NCBI RefSeq assembly: GCF_003112775.1
Contig: NZ_BFCH01000018.1
Coordinates: forward strand, 248,001-312,000
From: Mycobacterium montefiorense
Lineage (GTDB): Bacteria; Actinomycetota; Actinomycetes; Mycobacteriales; Mycobacteriaceae
Direction: 5' to 3'
DNA length: 64,000 bases
Positions 1-10,554 of the stretch are shown here, piece by piece. Position 1 is the stretch's first letter; every line of letters starts with the position of its first letter. The notes under the pieces were generated by a model, which was not told the origin of the DNA, did not search any database, and saw only the letters and a program-made list of their open reading frames with translations. The position numbers were made by a program, and so were the translations under genes.

Positions 1-1031
1 AGGACGGTGGATACCTCACCGCGAATTGGGCGGTCTATCGAGCCGAGCTGGCGCTGGTCGAAGTGGCTCGGAAAACCGGAATTCGGTTGCGGCTCTTCCA
101 TGGTCGTGGCGGCACCGTCGGGCGCGGCGGAGGACCCAGCTACCAAGCCATCCTCGCGCAACCGCCCGGCGCGGTACAGGGTTCGCTGCGCCTCACCGAG
201 CAGGGTGAGGTGATCGCGGCCAAGTACGCCGAACCGCAGACGGCGCAACGGAATCTGGAGAGTCTGGTGGCGGCGACTTTGGAGTCGACGCTGCTCGACG
301 TGGAGGGTCTCGGCGACGAGCCGGAACCGGCCTATGCGGTGCTCGACGAGATCGCCGCGCTGGCCCGTCAGGCGTACACCGAATTGGTGCACGAGACACC
401 GGGTTTCGTCGAGTATTTCAAGGCATCCACACCGGTCAGCGAGATCGGGTCGCTGAATATCGGCAGCCGTCCGACATCACGAAAGCCCACCGAGTCGATC
501 GCCGACCTGCGCGCCATCCCCTGGGTGTTGGCATGGAGCCAGTCGCGGGTGATGCTGCCCGGTTGGTACGGCACCGGGTCGGCATTCGAGCAGTGGATCG
601 CGGCGGGCCCCGAAAGCGATAGCGAGCGAGTCGAAGTCCTGCACGATCTCTATCAGCAGTGGCCGTTCTTCCGCGGTGTGTTGTCGAACATGGCGCAGGT
701 GCTGGCCAAAAGCGACCTGGGGCTGGCGGCGCGATACGCGGAATTGGTGGCCGATGAATCGTTGCGGCGCAGGGTGTTCGACAAGATCGTCGACGAGCAT
801 CAACGGACGATCGCGATGCACAAGCTGATCACCGGTCAAGACGACCTGCTGGCCGACAATGCGGCGCTGGCCCGTTCGGTGTTCAACCGCTTCCCGTACC
901 TGGAGCCGCTGAATCACCTGCAGGTCGAGCTGCTTCGGCGATACCGCTCGGGGGACGACGACGATATGGTGCGGCGCGGCATTCTGTTGACGATGAACGG
1001 GTTGGCTAGCGCGCTCAGGAACAGCGGCTGA
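1..1031 (+). CDS. ppc: phosphoenolpyruvate carboxylase, C-terminal part (5' end outside window)
   Basis: Carboxylates phosphoenolpyruvate to oxaloacetate, an anaplerotic reaction feeding the TCA cycle. The reading frame is already open at base 3 and continues in frame to the TGA at 1029-1031, so roughly the last 340 residues of a ~930-residue enzyme are present. The conserved glycine-rich active-site loop [18 protein letters not shown] lies at about 112-165, followed by the family pattern TEQGEVI, and the protein ends in LRNSG, a variant of the usual C-terminal NTG. The Met at 63 is internal to the enzyme and is not the start. As I recall, H37Rv has PE_PGRS26 next to bisC where this organism keeps ppc. 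Family assignment is secure. Confidence 0.95.
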   Translation, partial: DGGYLTANWAVYRAELALVEVARKTGIRLRLFHGRGGTVGRGGGPSYQAILAQPPGAVQGSLRLTEQGEVIAAKYAEPQTAQRNLESLVAATLESTLLDVEGLGDEPEPAYAVLDEIAALARQAYTELVHETPGFVEYFKASTPVSEIGSLNIGSRPTSRKPTESIADLRAIPWVLAWSQSRVMLPGWYGTGSAFEQWIAAGPESDSERVEVLHDLYQQWPFFRGVLSNMAQVLAKSDLGLAARYAELVADESLRRRVFDKIVDEHQRTIAMHKLITGQDDLLADNAALARSVFNRFPYLEPLNHLQVELLRRYRSGDDDDMVRRGILLTMNGLASALRNSG

Positions 1032-1066
1032 CCTTAGCGCCGCTGGCGGCGGGTATTCTGGCGCAG

Positions 1067-3370
1067 ATGTCGCCCACTCACACATCGGTAACGCACTGGG
1101 GGGTATTCACCGCGCAGGTGCGTGATGGGGATATCACGTCGGTGAGTGCGCCGAGCGATGACACGAATCCGTCTCAGTTGCTGCAGAACTTGCCGGGTGC
1201 GGTGCGGCACCGCAGCCGCATCCTCAACCCAGCCGTGCGGCGCGGGTGTTTGGAAAACGGTCCTGGACCCAGTTCGGCGCGCGGGACCGAGGAGTTCGTC
1301 GAGATCAGCTGGGACGAATTGATCGACCTGGTGGCCGCCGAGCTGCGCCGCGTGGTCGACCGCTATGGCAACGAGGCGATTTACGGCAGCTCTTACGGCT
1401 GGGCCAGCGCCGGGCGGTTTCACCATGCGCAGAGTCAGACACATCGTTTTCTGAATATGTTGGGCGGCTACACCGCATCCCGACACAGCTACAGCGCCGG
1501 CGCATCCGAAGTCATCTTCCCCCATGTCTTCGGCTCAAACCTGTTTGATGCCATGGCAAGCAGCACCACCTGGGATGTCATCGTCGACCACACCGAGCTA
1601 TTAGTGGCGTTCGGCGGGTTGCCGCTGAAGAACTCCGCGGTGATGCCCGGTGGTGCCGCCGCGCATCCAGACCGTGACTACGTCACCCGATACCGGGCCG
1701 GCGGCGGCCGGTTGGTGTCGATCAGCCCGCTGCGCGACGACATCACCGCGATCGCCGGCTCACTCGATGATGGCTGCCAGTGGATCGCACCTGTGCCGGG
1801 CACGGATGTGGCGATCATGTTGGGTCTGGCGTATGTGCTGGCCACTGAATCGCTGGCCGATCGCGTCTTCCTCGACACCTACTGCGTGGGCTACGAACGC
1901 TTCGAGCGCTATCTGCTGGGCAGCGAGGACGGGACGCCTAAGACACCCGAATGGGCCGCAGCCCTGTCCGGGATCGATGCAGATGGCCTGCGGAATCTCG
2001 CCCGTCGGATGGCGGCCGGCCGGACTCTGATCACCACCAGCTTGTCTTTGCAACGGGCCGAACACGGCGAGCAGACCGTGTGGATGGGTGCCACCCTGGC
2101 GGCGATGCTGGGCCAGATCGGGCTTCCGGGTGGGGGATACGGTCACGGTTACAGCGCTAACGGCGTCGGTAACCCGCCGCTGGCGTGTAGCCTGCCGACA
2201 TTCGCGCAGGGCAGCAACCCTGTGTCGGCCTATATCCCGGTGGCGGCGATCACTGAGCTGCTGTGCCGGCCGGGTGAACAGCTGGCTTACAACGGCAAAC
2301 TACTCGATCTGCCGCATATCAAATGCGTCTATTGGGCTGGCGGCAACCCTTTTCACCACCACCAGAATTTGCCCCGATTTCGCCGGGCACTCGCCGGGGT
2401 GGACACGATTGTGGTGCATGAACAGTTCTGGACTGCAATGGCTAAACACGCTGACATCGTGATACCCACCACCACCAGTTTCGAACGTGACGACTTTGCG
2501 GGGAGTAAGACCGCTGCCATGCTGACCGCGATGCCAGCGATGGTGCCGAGGTACGCCAATGCCCGCGATGACTACGACACTTTTTCCATGCTGGCCCAGC
2601 GGTTGGGATTCGGCGAGCGATTCACAGAGGGCCGCAGTGCACGTCAGTGGCTGGAACATAGCTACGAAAAGTGGTCGGCGGAGCTGGATTTCGCGGTGCC
2701 GTCATTTGACGATTTCTGGCGTGCCGGCCAGCTTCGGCTGCCGACGAGGACTGGCCTCACGTGGCTTGCCGATTTTCGTGCTGACCCGATCGCCCATCGG
2801 TTGGGTACTCCGAGCGGGGGCATCGAGATCTTTTCGGACACGATCGACGGGTTCGGCCTGTCGGATTGTGTCGGCCACCCCGCCTGGTACGAACCGACGG
2901 AGTGGCTAGGCGGTCCGCGCGCCGCGCAGTATCCGTTGCACATGATCGCCAACCAGCCGAAGACTCGCCTGCACAGCCAGCTCGATCACGGTGCTGCCAG
3001 CATTGCGTCAAAAATTCAGGGGAGAGAACCAATCCGGATTCACCCGGATGATGCCGCGGCGCGGGGGCTCAGCGACGGCGACATCGCACGGGTATTCAAC
3101 GATCGCGGCGCTTGCCTGGCGGGTGTCGTGGTCGATGACAGCGTGCGACCGCAAGTGGTGCAGCTATCCACCGGGGCATGGTTCGACCCCGCCGACCCAA
3201 GCGATCCGGCATCGATGTGCGTGCACGGTAACCCCAATGCGCTGAGCAACGACTGCGGCACGTCGTCGTTGGCACACGGCAGCACGGGTCAACATGTACT
3301 CGTTGAGATGGAGAAGTTCACCGGTGAACTTCCGCCGCTGCGCGCACACGAGCCACCGATTCTGATTTAG
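1067..3370 (+). CDS. bisC: molybdopterin-dependent S/N-oxide reductase, BisC/TorA type
   Basis: A 767-residue oxidoreductase of the DMSO reductase family (biotin sulfoxide or trimethylamine-N-oxide reductase type), expected to bind bis-molybdopterin guanine dinucleotide. It has no N-terminal Cys cluster for an iron-sulfur centre and no Tat signal, which fits the cytoplasmic BisC branch. The segment SYSAGASEVIFPHVFG near residues 141-156 matches the region that supplies the serine ligand to molybdenum, probably Ser143. Glycine-rich cofactor-binding stretches (GGGYGHGYSANGVGNPP) lie near residue 350. It corresponds to Rv1442. Its TAG stop overlaps the stop of the convergent gene. The physiological substrate (biotin sulfoxide, methionine sulfoxide or another) cannot be told from sequence. 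Confidence 0.88.
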   Translation: MSPTHTSVTHWGVFTAQVRDGDITSVSAPSDDTNPSQLLQNLPGAVRHRSRILNPAVRRGCLENGPGPSSARGTEEFVEISWDELIDLVAAELRRVVDRYGNEAIYGSSYGWASAGRFHHAQSQTHRFLNMLGGYTASRHSYSAGASEVIFPHVFGSNLFDAMASSTTWDVIVDHTELLVAFGGLPLKNSAVMPGGAAAHPDRDYVTRYRAGGGRLVSISPLRDDITAIAGSLDDGCQWIAPVPGTDVAIMLGLAYVLATESLADRVFLDTYCVGYERFERYLLGSEDGTPKTPEWAAALSGIDADGLRNLARRMAAGRTLITTSLSLQRAEHGEQTVWMGATLAAMLGQIGLPGGGYGHGYSANGVGNPPLACSLPTFAQGSNPVSAYIPVAAITELLCRPGEQLAYNGKLLDLPHIKCVYWAGGNPFHHHQNLPRFRRALAGVDTIVVHEQFWTAMAKHADIVIPTTTSFERDDFAGSKTAAMLTAMPAMVPRYANARDDYDTFSMLAQRLGFGERFTEGRSARQWLEHSYEKWSAELDFAVPSFDDFWRAGQLRLPTRTGLTWLADFRADPIAHRLGTPSGGIEIFSDTIDGFGLSDCVGHPAWYEPTEWLGGPRAAQYPLHMIANQPKTRLHSQLDHGAASIASKIQGREPIRIHPDDAAARGLSDGDIARVFNDRGACLAGVVVDDSVRPQVVQLSTGAWFDPADPSDPASMCVHGNPNALSNDCGTSSLAHGSTGQHVLVEMEKFTGELPPLRAHEPPILI

Positions 3371-3756
3371 CCAGTCGTCCGGTTCCGCAGCCGGTCCATC
3401 ACACCGCGTACCGCGTGTTCGGTCACCGCTAACGGTGACATGACCGTCTCGCCGATGCTCACGATGTAGTCGATGCGCTTGACGATCGCCTCCACCGGCT
3501 CGACCAACGAGATGAGGCGTTTGGCGAGCTCGTCGAGGCTTTCCATGGTTCCCTCCAGGTGATCCAGGCCGCCGTCCAAGCGCTCGACCGTGCCGTTCAA
3601 CCGGGTCAGGGAACTGCTCAGCTCGTTCATGGTCTTGCCGAGTCCGTCGAGGACGTCCTCGACCTGCTCGACCGTCTTATCGGCGTTCAAAGCCGCCTGA
3701 GTGAGGGTCTTGATCCGATTTCGCTCGGGCCCGTTGCGCACCGTTCGGTCTGCCAT
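3367..3756 (-). CDS. small helical protein, Rv1444c-like, unknown function
   Basis: A 129-residue protein whose middle (about 24-95) is a run of heptad-like hydrophobic residues with many Leu, Val, Asp and Glu, suggesting a long coiled coil. There is no signal peptide or membrane segment. The ATG at 3756 (MADRTVRNG) is chosen because the frame upstream is the antisense-like extension into pgl. It lies 95 nt beyond the pgl stop, on the same strand as the pentose-phosphate operon, so it may be its last gene. Rv1444c occupies the same place in M. tuberculosis. No function is recognised. Confidence 0.7.
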   Translation of the reverse strand: MADRTVRNGPERNRIKTLTQAALNADKTVEQVEDVLDGLGKTMNELSSSLTRLNGTVERLDGGLDHLEGTMESLDELAKRLISLVEPVEAIVKRIDYIVSIGETVMSPLAVTEHAVRGVMDRLRNRTTG

Positions 3757-3851
3757 AACGCTAATTATGACCGGGACACAACCGGGCAAAACTTCGAAAC
3801 ATCGATTTGAATCTGCGCAGGCGTCGGTGCTGCGGTGGCTGGCGGGGCGGT

Positions 3852-4601
3852 CTAGCCCGGGGCGGGAAGCTTGGCGGCGGCGTCGGAGTCGAGCAGCCAC
3901 AGCGTCGTTTCGAGCCCGACGGCCCCCGCGGCCGGTATCGCGACCGGCTGGGCGCCGCCGATGGCAGCGGCGGCCGCATCGCCCTTGGCTGACCCGGAGA
4001 CCATCAGCCACACCTCGCGGGAGCGGCGGATCGCCGGAATCGTCAGGGTGATTCGTTGCGGCGGCGGCTTGGGGGAGTCGTCGACCGACACCACCATCCG
4101 GGTGCTCTCACGCACCGCCGCGGTGTCGGGGAACAGCGAATTGATGTGCCCCTCGGGGCCCATGCCCAGCAGGTGCACATCGAAGTTCGGGACCTGCTCG
4201 CCGGCTTCGGCGTTGGCCGCCAGCAGTTGTTCGTAGGCCAGCGCCGCGGCGGCGAGGTCGGTGCCGAATTCGCCGTCGCTGGCGGCCATCGGGTGCACGT
4301 TGCTCGACGGGATGTCGATGTGATCGAGCAGAGCCTCGCGCGCCTGCTTCTCGTTGCGCTCGTCGTCGTCCTCGGGAACGTAGCGTTCGTCGCCCCAGAA
4401 GAGGTGAACCCTCGACCAGTCGATCTGGTCGGCATGAGCGCGCAGATGCTTCAGCAACCCGGTCCCGTTGCCGCCGCCGGTCAGCACGATCAGGGCGCGC
4501 CCCCGCGCCGTCACCGCGGCCCTGATGGTGTCGACCAGCCGGCCGCCCGCCGCCTCGACCAGGGTTTGGCTGTCCGGAAAGATCTCAACGACTGTACTCA
4601 C
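3852..4601 (-). CDS. pgl: 6-phosphogluconolactonase
   Basis: Hydrolyses 6-phosphogluconolactone to 6-phosphogluconate, second step of the oxidative pentose phosphate pathway. The 249 residues show the NagB/SugarP_isomerase fold signatures: [18 protein letters not shown] near 34-51, [19 protein letters not shown] near 65-83, and [16 protein letters not shown] near 143-158, the last containing the catalytic acid/His region. The start is a GTG at 4601 overlapping the opcA TGA (GTGA), indicating translational coupling. It is Rv1445c, also called devB. No Shine-Dalgarno other than within opcA is obvious. Confidence 0.95.
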   Translation of the reverse strand: MSTVVEIFPDSQTLVEAAGGRLVDTIRAAVTARGRALIVLTGGGNGTGLLKHLRAHADQIDWSRVHLFWGDERYVPEDDDERNEKQAREALLDHIDIPSSNVHPMAASDGEFGTDLAAAALAYEQLLAANAEAGEQVPNFDVHLLGMGPEGHINSLFPDTAAVRESTRMVVSVDDSPKPPPQRITLTIPAIRRSREVWLMVSGSAKGDAAAAAIGGAQPVAIPAAGAVGLETTLWLLDSDAAAKLPAPG

Positions 4602-5509
4602 GCGTATTGCACCTTATCGATTCCTTCCAGCGCGCTGAAGTAGACCTCGTCGGGGTCCAAGCGGCGCATGTCTTCGGCCAGGCATTCGCGGGTTTCTCTG
4701 CGCGCCAACGGAACCAGAGCATCCGGGCGCCCGGTCCGGCTCAGGGTCGCGGTCGCGCCCTCCTGCGGCCTGCTCAAAGTGATGGTTTCGGTTTTACGTA
4801 CCAGTTCGACCTTCAGCTCGCCGACCTCGCGGCGCACCGGCCCGTCGATCCGGCTGGCCAACCAGCCAGCCAGGACGTCGAGCGAGGGCTCGGTGCGCAG
4901 ACCGGAAACCAGCGCGGATTCGATTTTCTCGTGCGGCTTCTGGTCGACCGCGGAGGTGAGCAACGCCCGCCAGTAGGTGATCCGCGCCCAGGCCAGGTCG
5001 GTGTCCCCGGCGGTGTATCCGGGAAGCCTGCTCTTGATCACCGACAGCGGGTCGTCGGTGTTGGTCGCATCGGTGATCCGGCGAATCGCCAACTTGCCCA
5101 ACGGGTCTTGGGCGGGCACCGCGGGAGCGATATCGGGCCACCACACCACGACCGGAATGTCGGGAAGCAGGAACGGAATGACGACGCTGGCCGAGTGCCC
5201 GGACAGAGGGCCGGACAGCCGTAGCACCACCACCTCCCCGGCGCCGGCATCGCCGCCGACCCGAACCTGTGCATCCAGGCGGGCATCGCGACCATCGGTG
5301 TCGCCGGCCGCCACGACGAGGACCCGGCTGGGGTGTTCGTGGCTGGCTGCATTGGCGGCCTCGATGGCCTCCTCGAGCAGGGTGTCGTTGTCGGACTTGA
5401 TGATCAGCGTTCCAACGCGGCCCATCATCACCACGCCGGCCTGTTCACGAAGCTTGTCGAGCTTCTTGTTGACCGCGGTGGTGGTGGTGTCGAGCAGATC
5501 GACTATCAC
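4598..5509 (-). CDS. opcA: glucose-6-phosphate dehydrogenase assembly protein OpcA
   Basis: OpcA is an allosteric or assembly partner of glucose-6-phosphate dehydrogenase in actinobacteria and cyanobacteria. The GTG at 5509 gives [17 protein letters not shown] and 303 residues, the family's normal length, and overlaps the zwf2 TGA as GTGA, exactly as pgl overlaps this gene. An in-frame ATG at 5521 (adding MAAA) is possible but buried deeper in zwf2. Its position between zwf2 and pgl fits its role with G6PD, whose gene here carries an unusual duplication. Confidence 0.93.
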   Translation of the reverse strand: MIVDLLDTTTTAVNKKLDKLREQAGVVMMGRVGTLIIKSDNDTLLEEAIEAANAASHEHPSRVLVVAAGDTDGRDARLDAQVRVGGDAGAGEVVVLRLSGPLSGHSASVVIPFLLPDIPVVVWWPDIAPAVPAQDPLGKLAIRRITDATNTDDPLSVIKSRLPGYTAGDTDLAWARITYWRALLTSAVDQKPHEKIESALVSGLRTEPSLDVLAGWLASRIDGPVRREVGELKVELVRKTETITLSRPQEGATATLSRTGRPDALVPLARRETRECLAEDMRRLDPDEVYFSALEGIDKVQYA

Positions 5510-7065
5510 GGCCGCCGCCATTCCCGGTCGGTTCGGCGCAACATCTCATCCGCCGAAGCCGGCCCCCAGGTACCCGACTCATACGCGTCGGGCTTACCGT
5601 TCGATGCCCAATGGTCGAGGACGGGATCGAGTATCTGCCAAGCCAATTCGACCTCCTCGTTCACCGGGAACAGCGACGGCTCGCCCAGCAGCACGTCTAG
5701 GATCAGCCGTTCATACGCCTCGGGGGAGTCTTCGGCGAACGCCGAGCCGTAGGAGAAGTCCATGTTGACATCGCGGACCTCCATCGCGCCCGGGACCTTG
5801 GATCCGAACCGCAGCGTGATGCCCTCGTCGGGCTGCACCCGGATTACCAGGGCGTTGGTGCCGAGTTCGTCGGTCATGGTGGCGTCGAACGGCAGATGCG
5901 GGGCGCGTTTGAAGACCAGCGCGATCTCGGTCACCCTGCGGCCCAGGCGTTTCCCGGTGCGCAGGTAGAACGGCACCCCGGCCCAGCGACGGGTGTCCAC
6001 CTCGAGCGTGATCGCCGCGAAGGTCTCGGTGGTGGAGTCCTTTGAGAAACCTTCCTCGTCAAGCAGTCCCACCACCTGCTCGCCGCCCTGCCAGCCGGCC
6101 GCGTATTGGCCGCGGCTGGTGGTCGCCTCGATCGGCTGGGCGAGTTGGGTGGCCGACAGCACTTTGATCTTCTCGGCCTGCAAAGCGTGCGCATTGAAGC
6201 TAACCGGTTCTTCCATCGCGGTGAGCGCCAGCAGCTGCATCAGGTGGTTCTGGATGACATCACGGGCCGCGCCGATGCCGTCGTAGTAGCCGGCCCGCCC
6301 GCCCAAGCCGATGTCCTCGGCCATCGTGATCTGCACGTGGTCGACGTAGTGCGCGTTCCAGATCGGGTCCCACAGCTGATTGGCGAAGCGCAGCGCCAAG
6401 ATGTTCTGCACCGTCTCCTTGCCCAGATAGTGGTCGATGCGGAACACCGACTCCTCTGGGAACACCGAGTTCACCACGTGGTTGAGGTCGCACGCGCTTT
6501 TCAGGTCGTGGCCGAACGGCTTTTCGATGACGACCCGGCTCCACCTGTCCTCAATTGGTCGGGCCAGACCGGAGGAGTGCAGTTTTTCGCATACCACCGG
6601 AAACGACTTCGGTGGGATCGCCAGGTAGAAGGCGATCGCCAGGTAGAAGGCATGATTGCCGCCGATGCCGCGCTCGGCGTCAAGCTTGTCGAGGGTCTCG
6701 GCCAGCCGCGCAAACGCGGCGTCATCATCGAAAGCACCCTGCACGAACCGCAGTCCTTCGGCCAGCCGATCCCAAATGGCCTGCCGAAACGGGGTGCGGC
6801 AGTGCTGTTTGACGTCGTCGTGGATTACCTGGGCGAAGGCGTCGTGATCCCAGTCGCGGCGGCCGAAGCCGACCAGCGAGAAGGTCGGCGGCAGCAGGCC
6901 ACGATTGGCCAGGTCGTAGACGGCCGGCACCACCTTTTTGTGCGCCAGGTCGCCGGTGACGCCGAAAAGCACCATGGCACAAGGCCCGGCGATTCTGGGC
7001 AGTCGCTTATCGTCCTTGTCTCGCAAGGGATTACACCATTGCGAGCCATCAGCGCTCTGCGTCAT
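5506..7065 (-). CDS. zwf2: glucose-6-phosphate dehydrogenase with a six-residue internal duplication
   Basis: Oxidises glucose-6-phosphate to 6-phosphogluconolactone with NADP, entry to the pentose phosphate pathway. The 519 residues include the dinucleotide motif [11 protein letters not shown] (34-44), the substrate-binding RIDHYLGKE with catalytic His region near 210, and [10 protein letters not shown] near 185. Residues 139-144 (AFYLAI) are repeated exactly at 145-150 by an 18-bp tandem duplication (6616-6633 and 6634-6651), just before the conserved PPKSF. The H37Rv protein, as I recall, has one copy and 514 residues, so the length difference is explained mainly by this repeat. Starts at ATG 7065 overlapping the tal TGA (ATGA). 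Activity of the duplicated enzyme is uncertain. Confidence 0.94.
   Translation of the reverse strand: MTQSADGSQWCNPLRDKDDKRLPRIAGPCAMVLFGVTGDLAHKKVVPAVYDLANRGLLPPTFSLVGFGRRDWDHDAFAQVIHDDVKQHCRTPFRQAIWDRLAEGLRFVQGAFDDDAAFARLAETLDKLDAERGIGGNHAFYLAIAFYLAIPPKSFPVVCEKLHSSGLARPIEDRWSRVVIEKPFGHDLKSACDLNHVVNSVFPEESVFRIDHYLGKETVQNILALRFANQLWDPIWNAHYVDHVQITMAEDIGLGGRAGYYDGIGAARDVIQNHLMQLLALTAMEEPVSFNAHALQAEKIKVLSATQLAQPIEATTSRGQYAAGWQGGEQVVGLLDEEGFSKDSTTETFAAITLEVDTRRWAGVPFYLRTGKRLGRRVTEIALVFKRAPHLPFDATMTDELGTNALVIRVQPDEGITLRFGSKVPGAMEVRDVNMDFSYGSAFAEDSPEAYERLILDVLLGEPSLFPVNEEVELAWQILDPVLDHWASNGKPDAYESGTWGPASADEMLRRTDREWRRP
6616..6651 (-). repeat. exact 18-bp tandem duplication inside zwf2
   Basis: The unit gatcgccaggtagaaggc occurs twice back to back (6616-6633, 6634-6651) with no mismatch. 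It keeps frame and duplicates AFYLAI. The identity of the copies indicates a recent replication-slippage event or an assembly artefact. Confidence 0.95.
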
Positions 7066-8183
7066 TTGTTGGTGGAGCTCAGCTGTTTCTGTGTCTCGTC
7101 CAGCAGCTCGGTCCAGGATTCGACGAACTTCTCCACGCCTTCGTTCTCCAGGACCACGAACACGTCGGTGACATCGATCCCGACCGCCGAGAGCTTGTCG
7201 AACACGCCCTGGGCCTCGTCGGCGGTGCCGCGAATCGTGTCACCCGTGACGTCACCGTGGTCGGCGACGGCGTCAATCGTCTTCTCCGGCATGGTGTTCA
7301 CGGTGTTGGCGGCGACGAGTTCGGTGACGTAGAGGGTGTCGGAGTAGTCCGGGTTCTTCACCCCGGTCGACGCCCACAGCGGACGCTGCACGCGGGCTCC
7401 GTCGGCCTTGAGCGCCTGGTAGCGATCGCCGCTTTCGAAGACCTCCTGGTAGGCCGCGTACGCCAGTCGGGCGTTGGCGACACCGGCCAGGCCGCGCAGG
7501 TCCAGTGCCTCGGGCGAACCGATCTTTTCCAGTCGCTTGTCGATCTCGGTGTCCACGCGCGAGACGAAGAACGATGCCACCGAATGAATCTTGGACAGGT
7601 CGTGTCCCGCCTCGCGGGCTTTCTCCAGGCCGGCCAGGTAGGCGTCCATCACCTCGCGGTGCCGTTCGACGGAGAAGATCAGCGTGACGTTGACCGAAAT
7701 CCCTTCCGCCAGAGTGGCGGTGATTGCCGGCAGGCCGGCCTTGGTGGCGGGAATCTTGATCAGCAGGTTCGGCCGGTCCACGATCTTCCACAGCTCGACG
7801 GCTTGTGCGGAGGTCTTGTCGGTCTCGCCGGCCAGCCGCGGGTCGACCTCGATGGACACGCGGCCGTCGACTCCGTCCGAGGCTTCCCACTCGCGCTTGA
7901 GCACGTCGCATGCGTTGCGGACGTCGTCGGTGGTGATGGTGCGGATGGTGGCGTCGACGTCGGCGCCGCGCTCGGCCAATTCGGCGATCTGGCCGTCATA
8001 AGCGTCGCCCTCGGCGAACGCCTTCTGGAAGATGGACGGGTTGGTGGTCACGCCGACCACACTCTTGGTGTCGATCAGCTCCTGCAGGTTGCCGGACTTC
8101 AGCCGGTCCCGCGAGAGGTCGTCAAGCCACACGGCCACGCCCGCGGCGGACAGCGCAGCGAGGTTGGGGTTCTGAGTGCTCAT
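7062..8183 (-). CDS. tal: transaldolase
   Basis: Transfers dihydroxyacetone units between sedoheptulose-7-phosphate and glyceraldehyde-3-phosphate in the non-oxidative pentose phosphate pathway. The ATG at 8183 ([12 protein letters not shown]) gives 373 residues, the same as H37Rv Rv1448c. The Schiff-base lysine lies in [12 protein letters not shown] near 135-146, and [11 protein letters not shown] near 47-57 is the conserved N-terminal motif. The frame is open upstream of 8183 but lacks family similarity. The stop overlaps the zwf2 ATG; tkt ends 14 nt upstream. A purine-rich stretch upstream of the ATG can serve as ribosome binding site. Confidence 0.96.
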   Translation of the reverse strand: MSTQNPNLAALSAAGVAVWLDDLSRDRLKSGNLQELIDTKSVVGVTTNPSIFQKAFAEGDAYDGQIAELAERGADVDATIRTITTDDVRNACDVLKREWEASDGVDGRVSIEVDPRLAGETDKTSAQAVELWKIVDRPNLLIKIPATKAGLPAITATLAEGISVNVTLIFSVERHREVMDAYLAGLEKAREAGHDLSKIHSVASFFVSRVDTEIDKRLEKIGSPEALDLRGLAGVANARLAYAAYQEVFESGDRYQALKADGARVQRPLWASTGVKNPDYSDTLYVTELVAANTVNTMPEKTIDAVADHGDVTGDTIRGTADEAQGVFDKLSAVGIDVTDVFVVLENEGVEKFVESWTELLDETQKQLSSTNK

Positions 8184-8197
8184 GTAATCGCCCTTTC

Positions 8198-10288
8198 TCA
8201 GTTGTCGACTACTTCTTCCGCGGCGGCAGCGACGGCCTCCGCGGTGAAGCCGAACTCGCGGAATAATGTTTTGGCGTCGGCGGATTCGCCGTAGTGCTCG
8301 ATCGAGACGATCTTCCCGGTGTCGCCGACCAGCTTGTGCCACGGTTGCGCGATGCCGGCCTCGACGGCCACCCGGGCCGAGGCCGACGGCGGCAGCACGC
8401 TGTCGCGGTACTCAGCCGGCTGGGACTCGAACCATTCCACGCACGGCATCGACACGACCCGGGCAATAATGTCCTTGTCCGCCAACAGTTTTGTGGCTTC
8501 GACCGCAAGCTGGACTTCGGACCCGGTGGCGATCAGGACGACGTCGGGTTCTTCGTCGCCTTCATCGCCCAGCACGTACCCTCCGCGGGCGACGCCTTCG
8601 ATATTGGTGCCCTCGAGCACCGGCACACCCTGACGGGTCAGGATCAACCCGACCGGGCCGCTGCCATTGCCGCGCGCCAAAATTGTGCGCCAGGCGTAGG
8701 CGGTTTCGTTGGCGTCGGCCGGACGTACCACCGACAGCTTCGGGATGGCCCGCAGCGCCGCCAGGTGCTCGATCGGCTGGTGCGTCGGCCCGTCTTCACC
8801 CAGGCCGATGGAATCGTGTGTCCACACGTAGATGGTGTCGATGTCCATCAGCGAGGCCAGCCGCACTGCTCCGCGCATGTAATCGGAGAACTGCAGGAAG
8901 GTGCCGCCGTATGCGCGGGTCGGCCCGTGCAGCACGATGCCGGACAGGATGGCGCCCATCCCGTGCTCACGGACACCGAAGTGCAGCGTGCGACCGTACC
9001 AGTCGGCGGTGTAGTCCTTCGTCGTAATCGACGGCGGGCCAAACGATTTCACGCCATCCATGGTGGTGTTGTTGCTGCCCGCCAGGTCGGCCGAGCCGCC
9101 CCACAACTCGGGAAGTTTGGGCCCTACCGCGGACAGCACCTTGCCCGAGGCCGCCCGGGTGGCCAGCTCTTTGGATCCCGGTTCCCAGTGTGGGATGTCG
9201 GCATCCCAGCCGTCGGGCAGCTTTTGCGCGATCAGCCGGTCGAGCAGGGCCTTGCGCTCGGGTTCACGCTGGGCCCAGGCGTCGAACTCGGCCTGCCACT
9301 TCTCGTGCGCTTCTTTGCCGCGATCCACCAGCTTGCGGGTGTGCGCGATGACGTCGTCGCGGACCTCGAAGGTCTTGTCGGGGTCGAAGTTCAGGATCTT
9401 CTTGACGGCCGCGACCTCTTCGTCGCCCAGTGCAGCGCCGTGCGCCTTGCCGGTGTTCATCAACTTCGGGGCCGGGAACCCGATGATGGTGCGCAGCGAA
9501 ATGAACGACGGCCGGTCCGTGACGGCCTTCGCGTTGGTGATGGCCTCTTCGATTCCGACGACGTTCTCGCCGCCTTCCACCTCCTGCACGTGCCAGCCGT
9601 AGGCGCGGTAGCGCGCGGCGGTGTCCTCGCACAGCGCGATGTCGGTGTCATCCTCGATCGAGATCTGGTTGTGGTCGTAGAACACGATGAGGTTGCCCAG
9701 TTGCTGGACGGCCGCCAGCGAGGACGCCTCGGAGGTCACGCCCTCCTCGATGTCTCCGTCCGACGCGATCACGTAAATGTGATGATCGAACGGGCTTTCG
9801 CCCGGGGCCGCGTCCGGATCGAACAGGCCGCGTTCGTAGCGCGCCGCCATCGCCATCCCGACCGAGGACGCCAGGCCCTGGCCCAGCGGACCCGTGGTGA
9901 TCTCAACACCCTTGGTGTGCCGGAACTCTGGATGCCCCGGAGTCTTGGAGCCCCAGGTGCGCAGCGACTCGATGTCGGACAGTTCGAGGCCGAACCCGCC
10001 CAGGTAGAGCTGCAGGTACAGCGTCAGGCTGCTGTGCCCGGCCGACAGGATGAACCGGTCGCGGCCCAACCAGTGCGGGTCGCTGGGGTCGTGGGTCATC
10101 GTGCGCTGGAACAGGGTGTAGGCCAGCGGCGCCAGGCTCATCGCCGTCCCGGGGTGGCCATTGCCGACCTTTTGCACGGCATCGGCGGCCAGCACCCGCA
10201 CCGTGTCGACGGCAACCGAGTCGAGATCGGTCCAGTCGTCGGGGTGGTGCGGTCGGGTCAGCGTAGAGATCTCTTCGAGAGTGGTCAC
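8198..10288 (-). CDS. tkt: transketolase
   Basis: Thiamine-diphosphate enzyme moving two-carbon units among pentose and hexose phosphates. The GTG at 10288 ([13 protein letters not shown]) gives 696 residues, close to the 700 of Rv1449c; a longer open frame to 10411 has no family similarity. Visible are [13 protein letters not shown] with the substrate-binding His (about 41-53), the ThDP motif [14 protein letters not shown] (about 168-182, in the form SDGDIEEG), and the pyrimidine-domain stretch [18 protein letters not shown] near 490. First gene of the tkt-tal-zwf2-opcA-pgl operon. The 266-bp gap to ctaB must hold the divergent promoters of both. Confidence 0.96.
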   Translation of the reverse strand: MTTLEEISTLTRPHHPDDWTDLDSVAVDTVRVLAADAVQKVGNGHPGTAMSLAPLAYTLFQRTMTHDPSDPHWLGRDRFILSAGHSSLTLYLQLYLGGFGLELSDIESLRTWGSKTPGHPEFRHTKGVEITTGPLGQGLASSVGMAMAARYERGLFDPDAAPGESPFDHHIYVIASDGDIEEGVTSEASSLAAVQQLGNLIVFYDHNQISIEDDTDIALCEDTAARYRAYGWHVQEVEGGENVVGIEEAITNAKAVTDRPSFISLRTIIGFPAPKLMNTGKAHGAALGDEEVAAVKKILNFDPDKTFEVRDDVIAHTRKLVDRGKEAHEKWQAEFDAWAQREPERKALLDRLIAQKLPDGWDADIPHWEPGSKELATRAASGKVLSAVGPKLPELWGGSADLAGSNNTTMDGVKSFGPPSITTKDYTADWYGRTLHFGVREHGMGAILSGIVLHGPTRAYGGTFLQFSDYMRGAVRLASLMDIDTIYVWTHDSIGLGEDGPTHQPIEHLAALRAIPKLSVVRPADANETAYAWRTILARGNGSGPVGLILTRQGVPVLEGTNIEGVARGGYVLGDEGDEEPDVVLIATGSEVQLAVEATKLLADKDIIARVVSMPCVEWFESQPAEYRDSVLPPSASARVAVEAGIAQPWHKLVGDTGKIVSIEHYGESADAKTLFREFGFTAEAVAAAAEEVVDN

Positions 10289-10554
10289 AGGCGTCAGTCC
10301 TTGGGGTGGCCGTAAGTCATAGCGCAGATCAATCCTCACCCTAGTGCGGGAGCGCCAGCGTTTGCAGTGCGGGTTTGCGGGTATTCCTGGCGCCTTTCCG
10401 GGACATGACATCCGAGCGTCTCAGAACTTGCGATCACCGCCGCCGCCGGGAAATTCTGTGTGAATAGACCCTGGAGGCTGGCTGCGGCCTCGACCCGGTC
10501 TACCATCGTGCGTAGTAGATGCTGCGCCCTGCTGCGACCCCAAGGAGTTATTGC
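10289..10554. promoter_or_regulatory. divergent intergenic region between tkt and ctaB
   Basis: This 266-bp gap separates the divergent tkt operon and ctaB and should hold both promoters. On the plus strand TACCAT at 10501-10506 is a possible -10 hexamer for ctaB and AAGGAG at 10542-10547 is a good ribosome binding site 7 nt before the GTG at 10555. I cannot assign a tkt promoter with confidence. Confidence 0.45.

Noticed and set aside
4607..5224. Long plus-strand frames opposite opcA, zwf2 and tal (for example 4607-5224, 6106-7332, 7257-8294)
   Set aside because: Compositional shadows of the real minus-strand operon; no domains or start signals.
8294..10315. A 673-codon open frame antisense to tkt
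   Set aside because: Long antisense frames are normal opposite GC-rich genes with G/C in third positions. The translation has no family signature, while tkt on the other strand does.
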